From: Candidatus Zhuqueibacterota bacterium 4484_87 | GTDB lineage: Bacteria; Zhuqueibacterota; Zhuqueibacteria; Thermofontimicrobiales; Thermofontimicrobiaceae | Direction: 5' to 3' | Assembly (NCBI GenBank): GCA_002085355.1 | Contig: NATN01000006.1 | Coordinates: forward strand, 1-22,141 | DNA: 22,141 nt | Shown here: in pieces, positions 1-7,535 of the stretch | Position numbering within the stretch: the stretch's first letter is position 1 | How the letters are laid out: each line of letters begins with the position of its first letter | The notes under the pieces: model-generated | The model's database searches: none | What the model was told of the DNA's origin: nothing | Seen by the model: the letters and a program-made list of their open reading frames with translations, nothing else | Position numbers and translations under genes: made by a program

Positions 1-312
1 CGACAAGCATGGCAAGATTACGAAGAAATGCAGCAGTTGGAAATTGCCCGTGAGCTGGCGCGCATCCATTTACCGGTTTCGCTTTACACCGAATGGTACT
101 GGAAAATCAATCTTCACAATTTGTTACATTTTCTCAAACTGCGCCTCGATCCGACTGCTCAGTACGAAATCAGAGTTTACGCCGAGAAAATTGCCGACAT
201 CGTGAAGATGGCTGTGCCCGTCACCTGGGAGGCGTTTGAGGACTATGTGTTGCATGCTGCGGTCGGTTTATCTGAACGGGAGATTCGGGAGTTTTTGGAG
301 AAATTGAAGTAG
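1..312 (+). CDS. thyX: Flavin-dependent thymidylate synthase ThyX, C-terminal part
   Basis: ThyX makes dTMP from dUMP using FAD, NADPH and methylene-tetrahydrofolate in the cytoplasm. The reading frame is open from base 1, so the N-terminal half, including the signature RHR motif, lies outside the window. About 103 residues are visible. They carry the family's C-terminal core: an ARELARIHLP segment, then a YTEWYWKINLHNLLHFLKLR stretch and an AQYEIRVYA stretch, which in ThyX form the substrate- and FAD-contacting helices. The N-H-L-FL-LR-AQ-EI-YA residue pattern matches ThyX well. An internal ATG at 28 is not a real start because the conserved region begins before it. No terminator is visible in the 59 bases before the next gene. 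Family assignment is from memory of the conserved pattern. Confidence 0.85.
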   Translation, partial: RQAWQDYEEMQQLEIARELARIHLPVSLYTEWYWKINLHNLLHFLKLRLDPTAQYEIRVYAEKIADIVKMAVPVTWEAFEDYVLHAAVGLSEREIREFLEKLK

Positions 313-371
313 GTTTTCAAAAACAACGTTGAGGGATTTCGCGAAAGTAAATTTTAATTGGGGATTTTAAC

Positions 372-1202
372 ATGGGAATCAAGACGGAATTGTTATTAGG
401 AGATTGCAAGGATGAACTGGAGAAAATTCCGGACAATTCTGTCGATCTGATATTCACCTCACCACCTTATGCTGATCAGAGGAAAAACACTTATGGTGGC
501 ATTCATCCGGATAGATATGTAGAGTGGTTTTTACCGATTTCAGCCCAACTGTTAAGAGTTTTAAAACCGACAGGAACTTTTGCCTTAAATATTAAGGAAA
601 AAGTTGTTAATGGGGAGCGGAGCACTTATGTACTTGAATTGATATTAGAGATGCGCAAACAAGGTTGGCTTTGGACTGAAGAGTTTATTTGGCACAAAAA
701 GAATTGCTATCCGGGAAAATGGCCGAACCGTTTCAGAGACGCTTGGGAGAGGATTCTTCAGTTCAATAAGAATAAAAAGTTTAATATGTACCAGGAAGAA
801 GTAATGGTGCCAATTGGAGATTGGGCACAAACGCGATTGAAAAAGTTGAGTGAACGGGATAAGATGAGAGATGAGTCAAGAGCGGGCAGTGGTTTCGGGA
901 AAAACATCTCTAATTGGCTGGGAAGAACAAAAGTATATCCAACAAACGTTCTACACCTGGCAACAGAATGCAGCAATAAAAATCATAGCGCTGCTTTTCC
1001 GGAAGGTTTACCTGAATGGTTTATAAAATTGTTCACGAAAGAAGGAGATACTGTATTAGATCCATTCATGGGGTCCGGTACAACAGTAATTGTCGCTAAA
1101 CGAATGCGGAGAAACTCAATTGGAATTGAAATTGTGCCTGAGTATTTTGAAATGGTACAAGAACAGATTAGCCAACCTGCAGTGTTAGATTTGTTTCAAT
1201 AG
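372..1202 (+). CDS. Type II site-specific DNA methyltransferase, beta class (probably N4-cytosine)
   Basis: A 276-residue SAM-dependent DNA methyltransferase, probably the protective half of the restriction-modification pair with the next gene. The catalytic motif TSPPY is at residues 29-33 and the SAM-binding motif DPFMGSGTT at 230-238. Catalytic motif before SAM motif is the beta-class order. A Ser-Pro-Pro-Tyr catalytic motif is typical of N4-cytosine enzymes, whereas N6-adenine enzymes usually have (D/N)PPY, so m4C is likely but not certain. The central segment (about 150-190) is the variable, probably target-recognising region. The start has a GGGGA Shine-Dalgarno stretch upstream. The endonuclease gene follows after 11 bases. 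The recognition site cannot be read from the sequence. Confidence 0.88.
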   Translation: MGIKTELLLGDCKDELEKIPDNSVDLIFTSPPYADQRKNTYGGIHPDRYVEWFLPISAQLLRVLKPTGTFALNIKEKVVNGERSTYVLELILEMRKQGWLWTEEFIWHKKNCYPGKWPNRFRDAWERILQFNKNKKFNMYQEEVMVPIGDWAQTRLKKLSERDKMRDESRAGSGFGKNISNWLGRTKVYPTNVLHLATECSNKNHSAAFPEGLPEWFIKLFTKEGDTVLDPFMGSGTTVIVAKRMRRNSIGIEIVPEYFEMVQEQISQPAVLDLFQ

Positions 1203-1213
1203 GAATATTTGCT

Positions 1214-1945
1214 ATGAATACATTGAATCTGTCGGATGTATATAAATATGTCGAGGAGCATATCAGTTTATTTCATAAAAAAAGAATAGACAGCATAGAT
1301 AATTTGAAACTGACAAATGTGGTGAAGCGGAAAAATCCATATTTGTTTAAAGCAAAATATGTTTTAACAGCTAATGAAATTGTAACAAGTATTGTTAACG
1401 CACATATTTCATCAAATGAAGAGACAATATTCGGTGATTGGTTGGAAGGACTTGCCATTTTTATTAACAAAAAGGTTTATGGAGGATGGAAATCTGGTAT
1501 TCAGGGTATTGATTTGGAATTTGATAAAGATGAAATTCGCTATATTGTCAATATCAAATCTGGTCCGAATTGGGGAAACAGCAGCCAGATTAAAAAAATG
1601 CGTGATGATTTTACAACTGCGAAAAGGACATTGCGGACCAGCAGTTCAAACCTCAATATTGTGGCTGTGAATGGCTGTTGCTACGGGAGGGACAACAATC
1701 CGGATAAAGGTGATTATTTCAAATTTTGCGGACAACTATTTTGGGAATTTATATCTGGAAATAGGGAGCTTTATACGGAAATCATAGAACCATTAGGGCA
1801 TAAAGCCAAAGAAAAGAATGACGAATTTTTGGAATCATACTCTAAAATGATAAATCGATTTACTCTTGAATTTGGGGAGAAATTTTGTGACCCCAACGGA
1901 GCCATAAATTGGGAGAAATTGGTCAGGTTTAATTCTTCTGCCTAA
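1214..1945 (+). CDS. PmeII-like type II restriction endonuclease
   Basis: A 243-residue protein whose sequence I recognise as the PmeII-type restriction endonuclease family: LSDVYKYVEEHI at the N terminus, then KRKNPYLFKAK, the FGDWLEGLAIFIN block and the IKSGPNWGNSSQIKKM block. It would cut unmodified DNA at the site protected by the upstream methyltransferase. A PD-(D/E)xK-like active site can be proposed from Asp100 (in GIDLEF), Lys115 (in NIKSG) and an acidic partner such as Glu78; the residue where Glu is usual is Asn113, so the assignment is tentative. The gene starts 11 bases after the methyltransferase, with AGGA overlapping the methyltransferase stop. It is AT-richer than pepT and the genes beyond, as often seen for transferred cassettes. 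A hairpin terminator follows. Confidence 0.8.
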   Translation: MNTLNLSDVYKYVEEHISLFHKKRIDSIDNLKLTNVVKRKNPYLFKAKYVLTANEIVTSIVNAHISSNEETIFGDWLEGLAIFINKKVYGGWKSGIQGIDLEFDKDEIRYIVNIKSGPNWGNSSQIKKMRDDFTTAKRTLRTSSSNLNIVAVNGCCYGRDNNPDKGDYFKFCGQLFWEFISGNRELYTEIIEPLGHKAKEKNDEFLESYSKMINRFTLEFGEKFCDPNGAINWEKLVRFNSSA

Positions 1946-1970
1946 GTTAATTCAATTTTAAACTAAACGG

Positions 1971-1990
1971 CTGACTTTGTGAAAAGTCGG
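1971..1990 (+). terminator. Probable Rho-independent terminator after the restriction-modification pair
   Basis: An 8-bp stem (CTGACTTT with AAAGTCGG, one G-U pair) closes a GTGA tetraloop and is followed by ATTCTTTTAAAATTTT. It lies 25 bases after the endonuclease stop and 55 bases before pepT, so it ends the cassette transcript. Confidence 0.65.
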
Positions 1991-2044
1991 ATTCTTTTAA
2001 AATTTTATGTTGATGAATTCATTTGAATAAACAGGGAGTACCAA

Positions 2045-3292
2045 ATGAGCGAAAAAATTGAGCATACGGTTGTCGATCGGTTTCTGAAATATGTGAAGTA
2101 CGACACTCAATCTTCGGAAACATCGGATACTTATCCCAGCACGATGAAACAGAAAGAATTAGGCAAAGCGCTGGTGGAAGAACTGAAAACCATGGGGTTG
2201 CAAGATGCGGAAATGGATGAATACGGTTACGTGATGGCAACGCTCGATGCTACCACGGACAAAAAAGTGCCGGTTATCGGCCTTATTGCCCACATGGACA
2301 CATCGCCTGAAGTATCCGGCAAAGATGTCAAACCGATCATCCATAAGAATTATCAAGGGGGAGACATTGTACTTCCCGGTGACCCGGAACAGATTTTGCG
2401 AGAAGAAGACAATCCCGCTCTGAAAAATCAGACAGGAAATGATATCATCACTTCGGATGGTACTACACTGTTAGGAGCGGATAACAAAGCCGGAATCGCT
2501 GAAATCTTCGATGCAATCAATCACCTCATCAAACATCCTGAGATCAAGCACGGAAAAATTCGCATCGCAATCACACCGGACGAAGAAGTTGGCGCAGGAA
2601 CGAAATATTTTGACATCAAAAAATTCGGTGCGGATTATGCTTATACCATTGATGGCGAATCTGCCGGAGAAATTGAAGATGAAACTTTTTCCGCTGATAC
2701 CGTGCATTTGACAATCAAAGGCGTAAATGTCCATCCCGGCTATGCCAAGGGAAAATTGGTTAATGCCATAAAGATTGCCGGCAGGATTCTGGACCAACTG
2801 CCCAAAGATAGGCTCTCTCCTGAAACCACGGAAAAACGAGAAGGATATCTTCATCCTTACGTGATCAATGGCGGCGTGGAAGAGACAACAATTAAAATTT
2901 TGGTTCGGGATTTTACTGTAGAAGGTTTGCACGAACATGAAGATTTTCTGCGGGGAATTGTTGAAAAAGTGATGGCAGATTACCCCAAAGCCCAATTCGA
3001 TTTCAAGATTGAAGAGTCTTATCGTAATATGAAATATAAAATCGATGAAGATCCAAAAGTCGTCGAATATGCAATCGAAGCGGTCAAACGTAGCGGATTG
3101 ACTCCGATTCGCAATATTATTCGCGGCGGCACGGACGGATCCCGGCTTTCCTATATGGGACTTTTAACGCCAAATATTTTCACAGGTGGACACAATTTTC
3201 ATTCCAAGAAAGAGTGGATTTCCATTCAGGATATGAAAAAAGCTGTGGAAGTAATCGTCAATCTTGTGGAAATTTGGGAAGAGAAATCCTGA
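2045..3292 (+). CDS. pepT: Peptidase T (tripeptide aminopeptidase)
   Basis: A cytoplasmic M20B zinc exopeptidase that releases the N-terminal residue of tripeptides. The 415 residues are the usual length. Metal and catalytic residues are in place: His83 and Asp85 in IAHMDTSPEVSG, bridging Asp146 in LLGADNKAG, the Glu180-Glu181 pair in TPDEEVGAG, Asp203 in TIDGE, and His386 in the HNFHSKKEW segment near the C terminus. The dimerisation (lid) domain occupies roughly residues 210-320, and the RGGTDGSRL motif at 360-368 is typical of the family. A GGGAG ribosome site lies 6 bases before the ATG. It has its own terminator downstream, so it is probably expressed separately from the acyl-CoA synthetase. 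The role is peptide scavenging; no special link to its neighbours is seen. Confidence 0.95.
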   Translation: MSEKIEHTVVDRFLKYVKYDTQSSETSDTYPSTMKQKELGKALVEELKTMGLQDAEMDEYGYVMATLDATTDKKVPVIGLIAHMDTSPEVSGKDVKPIIHKNYQGGDIVLPGDPEQILREEDNPALKNQTGNDIITSDGTTLLGADNKAGIAEIFDAINHLIKHPEIKHGKIRIAITPDEEVGAGTKYFDIKKFGADYAYTIDGESAGEIEDETFSADTVHLTIKGVNVHPGYAKGKLVNAIKIAGRILDQLPKDRLSPETTEKREGYLHPYVINGGVEETTIKILVRDFTVEGLHEHEDFLRGIVEKVMADYPKAQFDFKIEESYRNMKYKIDEDPKVVEYAIEAVKRSGLTPIRNIIRGGTDGSRLSYMGLLTPNIFTGGHNFHSKKEWISIQDMKKAVEVIVNLVEIWEEKS

Positions 3293-3314
3293 TTTGGAGT
3301 AATTTTCAAACCGA

Positions 3315-3343
3315 GCTGCAATGGGCAAATTCCCATTGTCAGC
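3315..3343 (+). terminator. Probable Rho-independent terminator after pepT
   Basis: A 7-bp perfect stem CAATGGG (3319-3325) with CCCATTG (3332-3338) around a CAAATT loop. It extends outward through G3318-T3339, a bulged C3340 and GCT/AGC pairs to about 11 bp, and is followed by CCGGATTATTTTAAG. It lies 23 bases after the pepT stop. An in-frame ATG at 3321 for the next gene lies inside this stem, which argues against its use as a start. Confidence 0.65.
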
Positions 3344-3398
3344 CCGGATTATTTTAAGCACCTTTTCAAAAAAATACGACTCAAACCGAGGTGGGAAA

Positions 3399-5099
3399 AT
3401 GATTCAATTAGAGCAAATGACGCTGGCGTGTTTGTTAAAGCAAAGCATTGAAAATTTTGCCGAACATCCGGCACTGGGCTTTGTTGATGAGCAACCGATC
3501 ACTTATCAGGAAATGTCCGTAAAGATAAAACAACTCATCGCTTTGCTGCATGAATTTCACATCGAAAAGGGCGACAAGGTTGCTATTTTAGGTGAAAATT
3601 CACCTCATTGGGGCATTGCTTATCTCGCAATTACCAGTATGGGCGCTATTGTTGTGCCAATCTTGCCAAATTTTCACCCGTCAGAAATTCACCACATTTT
3701 GCGCGGTTCGGGTAGCAAGGTCCTTTTTTGCAGCGAGAAATTGGCACAAAAAGTGGATGAGACGAGCATCGATCGGCTAAATACTGTCATTTCTCTTGAT
3801 GATTTTTCCGTTCGCGAGGTCAATCAGCAATTTGCCTTTCTTAAAGATTTGATAAAGAAGGGGCTTGAAGACATCAGTCGTCTGGGCAAAGCGGCCCGCC
3901 AGGTTATTCAGCCTTGCGAAGTAGATATCGATGAGGATGATCTGGCTGCAATTATTTACACCTCCGGCACTACAGGACATTCCAAAGGAGTCATGTTGAC
4001 GCATAAAAACATTGTCTCCAATGTTCTCGCCATCGGGAAGTTAGTCATGCTTAGCCCCGGTGATCGGTTGATTTCTCTGCTGCCGCTTTCCCATACCATG
4101 GAATGCACCGTAGGATTTCTGACGCAAATCGCGCATGGATGTATGATTTATTATTTGCGACAGGCGCCGACGGCGAGAACTTTACTTCCCGCATTGGAAA
4201 AAGTGAGTCCGACAATCATGGTTTCAGTGCCTTTAATAATGGAGAAGATTTACAAAAATCAAATTTTACGGCAAATCAACTCCAAATTGCTGACGCGGTT
4301 GCTTTACCGGACCGGTTTCGGCAGAAAATTATTGAATAAAGTTGCCGGAAAAAAACTGTATCGTACTTTTGGCGGAAAATTGAGGCATCTTGTTTTTGGC
4401 GGCGCGCCTCTGGGAGCAGAAGTAGAAAATTTCCTTCGCGAGGGGAATTTCCCTTATGCTTGCGGTTACGGGTTGACAGAAACTTCGCCGCTTCTGACAG
4501 GAACATTGGAGAATGTTAAATTTCAATCCGCAGGCCCTGCTATTCCGGAAGTAGAGATTAAAATTGTCGATCCGGATCCCGAAAGTGGTATCGGAGAAAT
4601 TTACGCCAAGGGGCCCAATGTAATGAAGGGATATTTTAATGATCCTGAGCGCTCCGCAGAAGTGCTCTCGCCGGAAGGCTGGTTCAAGACCGGCGACCGG
4701 GGTTTTCTCGATCAAGACGGATATTTGTTCATCAAAGGCAGATCAAAAAATATGTTGCTCGGTCCCAGCGGTGAAAATATTTATCCCGAAGAAATAGAGC
4801 AGCATTTGAATGAATCGGAATTTGTGCTGGAATCTCTGGTTTACCAAAAAGATCGGCGAATCATTGCGCGCGTACATCTGGATTACGATTTATTGGATCG
4901 TCAATTCCGTGCAGAAAAACTGACGGAATCGGAGATCAGAAAAAGAATTGATAAGTTACTCATTGAGATAAAAAAAGAAGTAAACAGCAAGGTATCTGAT
5001 TTTTCTAAAATTCATGAAGTAATTGAACAGACCGAGCCATTTGAAAAAACGCCGACTTTAAAAATAAAGCGCTATTTGTACACCGAAGGGGAGAGATGA
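3399..5099 (+). CDS. AMP-forming acyl-CoA synthetase, long-chain type (FadD-like)
   Basis: Activates a carboxylic acid, probably a fatty acid, to its CoA thioester through an acyl-adenylate. From the chosen start the protein has 566 residues. The phosphate-binding loop YTSGTTGHSKG is at 187-197, the adenine motif YGLTETSP at 357-364, the ribose-binding TGD at 431-433, the hinge GRSKN about 447-451 and the catalytic lysine in the C-terminal TPTLKIKR. The start at 3399 is preferred over the in-frame ATG at 3321 because GAGGTGG sits just upstream of 3399, the extra 26 residues look unlike the family, and 3321 falls in a terminator hairpin. An exported protein gene follows after 37 bases, probably cotranscribed. 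Substrate chain length cannot be told from sequence. Confidence 0.9.
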   Translation: MIQLEQMTLACLLKQSIENFAEHPALGFVDEQPITYQEMSVKIKQLIALLHEFHIEKGDKVAILGENSPHWGIAYLAITSMGAIVVPILPNFHPSEIHHILRGSGSKVLFCSEKLAQKVDETSIDRLNTVISLDDFSVREVNQQFAFLKDLIKKGLEDISRLGKAARQVIQPCEVDIDEDDLAAIIYTSGTTGHSKGVMLTHKNIVSNVLAIGKLVMLSPGDRLISLLPLSHTMECTVGFLTQIAHGCMIYYLRQAPTARTLLPALEKVSPTIMVSVPLIMEKIYKNQILRQINSKLLTRLLYRTGFGRKLLNKVAGKKLYRTFGGKLRHLVFGGAPLGAEVENFLREGNFPYACGYGLTETSPLLTGTLENVKFQSAGPAIPEVEIKIVDPDPESGIGEIYAKGPNVMKGYFNDPERSAEVLSPEGWFKTGDRGFLDQDGYLFIKGRSKNMLLGPSGENIYPEEIEQHLNESEFVLESLVYQKDRRIIARVHLDYDLLDRQFRAEKLTESEIRKRIDKLLIEIKKEVNSKVSDFSKIHEVIEQTEPFEKTPTLKIKRYLYTEGER

Positions 5100-5136
5100 T
5101 TTTTTTGAAATTAACTTAAGCGTGAGGAAGAAATGA

Positions 5137-5952
5137 ATGAAAAAACCCACGGATTTCATTAGCGTTTTCTTTCTTTTTTCTCTTTTGTTAGTTTCTTCGA
5201 TTCAGGCTCAACAGTCCAGTTGGAAAGAGATTGATGACGGGCTTTTCTGGACGAAAGTAGCAATTCCAAAACAATCTGATTCGATTATTGTCATAAAAAC
5301 CGATCCGCATTTTTACAAATTCAAACTTCTTTGCGCCGGTGAGTTGGGACATGCGGGTTTGACTGCCAAAGAATGGGCGAAAAAATATAAGTTGATCGGC
5401 GTCGTCAATGCTGGTATGTTTCAACCGGACTATAAAAGCAACGTCGGTTATATGAGAAATTTTGACTACTTCAACAATCCACAGGTGAATTCCAGCTATT
5501 CCTCGGTAGCAGCATTTAATCCAAAAAGCAAAGACGTTGCCCTGTTTCGTATCTTTGATCTGGATGTAATGCCCATCGAAAAAATTGAGAAAAATTATAA
5601 CACCATCATTCAAAATTTACGGTTGATCAAACGTCCGGGAAAAAATCGCTGGTCACAGCAGCCAAAAAAATGGAGCGAAGTTGCGCTGGGCGAGGACAAG
5701 ACCGGGAACATGCTATTTATTTTTTCCAGAGCGCCTCTGTCCATGCATGATTTCAATAAAATTTTGCTTAAATCGCCGATAAATATCGTTTGCGCACAGC
5801 ACCTGGAAGGCGGACCTGAAGCATCGCTATATTTTTCTCACAAAGATGTCAAAATCAAAGTTATGGGAAGCTTTGAGACTTCTTTTAATGAGAATGATGA
5901 CATCACTGAATTTTGGCCTATTCCCAATGTTATTGGAATTCAAAAAAGATAA
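5137..5952 (+). CDS. Exported phosphodiester glycosidase (NAGPA/DUF2233) family protein
   Basis: A 271-residue protein with a clear signal peptide (charged MKKP, hydrophobic stretch about 8-22, cleavage likely after SIQA). The mature part resembles the phosphodiester glycosidase domain named after the mammalian uncovering enzyme that removes GlcNAc from a mannose-phosphate diester; bacterial members are secreted or periplasmic and act on glycan phosphodiesters or cell-wall material. Supporting segments are IGVVNAGMF (about residues 89-97), the SSVAAFNP strand, and LEGGPEASLYF near residue 230, where the Glu-Gly-Gly turn is characteristic. GAGGAAG precedes the start. The gene is 37 bases after the acyl-CoA synthetase and 20 bases before the next. 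The real substrate is unknown. Confidence 0.75.
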   Translation: MKKPTDFISVFFLFSLLLVSSIQAQQSSWKEIDDGLFWTKVAIPKQSDSIIVIKTDPHFYKFKLLCAGELGHAGLTAKEWAKKYKLIGVVNAGMFQPDYKSNVGYMRNFDYFNNPQVNSSYSSVAAFNPKSKDVALFRIFDLDVMPIEKIEKNYNTIIQNLRLIKRPGKNRWSQQPKKWSEVALGEDKTGNMLFIFSRAPLSMHDFNKILLKSPINIVCAQHLEGGPEASLYFSHKDVKIKVMGSFETSFNENDDITEFWPIPNVIGIQKR

Positions 5953-5972
5953 ATCGAAAAAGGAGTCATTAC

Positions 5973-6455
5973 ATGGAAAAGGGAGAGAGGGTGTTCATTA
6001 GCGATCAATTATTTTCCGATTCTTCCGGAACGACGAAGTTGCAAAAAGCCTTGGCATTTTTCGCAGGTATCGTATTAATCATTTCTGGAATTTTAGGAAT
6101 CAACACTCATAAATCTGGCGGAACGATAATTATTCCGATCATTCAGCTATTTTCCGGAATTGTCCTGGCGACATTCGATATCGTTCAGACGGTTTTTTAC
6201 AAAAAATTTGGGAAATTATATGTCCGCTTCCTTGAGAATCAATTAGAAATTCGCATTAAACATTTCCAGCCACCGATTCAAATCAATTATGCGGAAATCG
6301 ATCATATCAAATTTCAGCTTTCCAAGATTCTTATTTTTTTGAAGTCTCAAAAAAATGGCGCGATAAAAATTTCATTGCCATTCAGCAAGGTTGAGGAAAT
6401 GAGAGACCATTTTAGGAAATTTGCCCAGAAAAATTCGATCCAATTGTCAGAGTAG
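5973..6455 (+). CDS. Small membrane protein, two helices plus a PH-like beta-rich tail
   Basis: I do not recognise a named family. The 160-residue protein has two likely membrane helices (about 24-43 and 51-74) and a C-terminal part rich in strands (VRFLENQLEIRI, QINYAEIDHIKF, AIKISLP) ending in a helix. This is the general shape of bacterial PH-like membrane proteins, but the match is structural impression only. The start at 5973 has AAAGGAG 7 bases upstream; an upstream in-frame ATG at 5913 would overlap the preceding gene by 40 bases without a ribosome site and is rejected. It is the last gene of the rightward group and converges with motB, with only 14 bases between the two stop codons. 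Confidence 0.75.
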   Translation: MEKGERVFISDQLFSDSSGTTKLQKALAFFAGIVLIISGILGINTHKSGGTIIIPIIQLFSGIVLATFDIVQTVFYKKFGKLYVRFLENQLEIRIKHFQPPIQINYAEIDHIKFQLSKILIFLKSQKNGAIKISLPFSKVEEMRDHFRKFAQKNSIQLSE

Positions 6456-6469
6456 TAATTGCTGAAAAT

Positions 6470-7273
6470 TTAATTGTTTGCAGTCGAAGGATTTACATAG
6501 GTCAGCTTAATTTCCACGCGACGATTTTTTTGTCTGCCCCAGGACGTCTCATTGGATGCGATGGGTTTGTGTTCACCGTAGCCCATCGCCTGGAGTTGGT
6601 CCGGTTTGAAGTAGCCATTTTTCACAAAAAATCGCACGACGCTCACAGCACGCGCCGTGGACAACTCCCAATTGGATTTGTAAATTGGCGTGTTGATGGG
6701 TACATTGTCCGTGTGTCCCTCTACGCGTATTTGCCAATGGGGATCGTTGTTCATCTTTCGGCGAATTTCCATGGCGATCAGCCGCAATGTGGATTCCGCA
6801 GAACGTTTCAAATCTGCGCTGCCTGATTCAAAAAGTACGCCGCCGGAAACTGTAAATACATGCTCTTTCAATCCGCCGAGCGTATCCTGATCAGCATTTT
6901 TCAACTGAGCTAATTTATCTTTTTCAATTGCCACTTCATTGGAATCGAGCGCTTCAACTTGTCGATCATTCATGGCTTTTTTTTCAAATATTGTCTCTGC
7001 TTGACTCGTCCCCTGGCTTGTGAAGGCATTAAAAATATAGAAGAAAATAAAAAACACCAGCAATAATGTGACAAGGTCGGAATAGGGCATCATCACATCG
7101 AGCCAATCCTCATTTTCAATGAGCTCTTCTTCTGTGTCGTCCCATCCTTTTTGCACTTTTGCTTTATCACGCAAGTGCCTTTTTTCTTTTTCCAAATATT
7201 TTTTGTAACTCTCTTTCCCGAATAGCTCTTCCATATTTTTTACCCGAATGTTTTTAATAACCGCTCGATCCAT
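6470..7273 (-). CDS. motB: MotB-like stator protein (ion channel and peptidoglycan anchor)
   Basis: The stator subunit that carries the ion-binding Asp and anchors the motor to peptidoglycan. The 267 residues contain a cytoplasmic N-terminal extension of about 58 residues, longer than in typical MotB, one membrane helix at about 62-84, a short plug/linker, and an OmpA/MotB domain at about 137-258. Asp66 in PYSDLVTLLLVFF matches the essential channel Asp of MotB. The peptidoglycan-binding motifs are GHTDN (186-190), NWELSTARA (201-209) and NRRVEI (250-255). Neither the start at 7273 nor an internal ATG at 7234 has a strong ribosome site, so the first 13 residues are uncertain. It is last in the leftward operon, 262 bases after motA. 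ExbD/TolR and ZorB are alternatives, but the YSDLVTLLLVFF helix plus OmpA domain favours MotB. Confidence 0.9.
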   Translation of the reverse strand: MDRAVIKNIRVKNMEELFGKESYKKYLEKEKRHLRDKAKVQKGWDDTEEELIENEDWLDVMMPYSDLVTLLLVFFIFFYIFNAFTSQGTSQAETIFEKKAMNDRQVEALDSNEVAIEKDKLAQLKNADQDTLGGLKEHVFTVSGGVLFESGSADLKRSAESTLRLIAMEIRRKMNNDPHWQIRVEGHTDNVPINTPIYKSNWELSTARAVSVVRFFVKNGYFKPDQLQAMGYGEHKPIASNETSWGRQKNRRVEIKLTYVNPSTANN

Positions 7274-7374
7274 TACTCAAAGAATGAATGGAAATTCGAG
7301 CATTGATGCTGATATATTTTAAATGCGAATGACCTGTTAAAGTTGAAGATAAGACGTTAATCGATTGTTTTTAA

Positions 7375-7425
7375 AAGGCTGACGCCTTAACTCCAATCCA
7401 ATTTCGGAATTAAGCCGTAAGGCTT
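7375..7425. repeat. REP-like paired hairpin element between motA and motB
   Basis: Two 20-base arms (7375-7394 and 7406-7425) are inverted copies matching at 16 of 20 positions, with an 11-base spacer. Each arm also folds alone: AAGGC-TGAC-GCCTT at 7375-7388 and AAGCC-GTAA-GGCTT at 7412-7425. The arms differ by G/C swaps on both sides of each stem, so pairing is preserved. On the plus strand a TTTATTGTTTTTTTA run follows, but no rightward gene ends upstream. On the minus strand the first hairpin is followed only by TTTTAAAA, so it could be a weak attenuator within the operon. Confidence 0.6.
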
Positions 7426-7535
7426 TTATTGTTTTTTTATTGCCATTTTACTTAAAAATTTTCAACTGGTAATTCATATTTTAAATTGTAAATCCCACTT
7501 CGTGAAATTCAGACAAACTTGAAAAAATGAAAACG

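Noticed and set aside
2471..2995. 174-codon open frame on the minus strand
   Set aside because: It is antisense to the pepT core, which carries all catalytic motifs; no sign of a real protein.
3321..3398. N-terminal extension of the acyl-CoA synthetase from an ATG at 3321
   Set aside because: The ATG lies in a terminator stem, has no ribosome site, and the extra residues do not fit the family; ATG 3399 has a good site.
7412..7437. Rightward terminator (hairpin with T-run)
   Set aside because: No rightward gene ends upstream of it on that strand; the paired inverted arms fit a REP-like element better.
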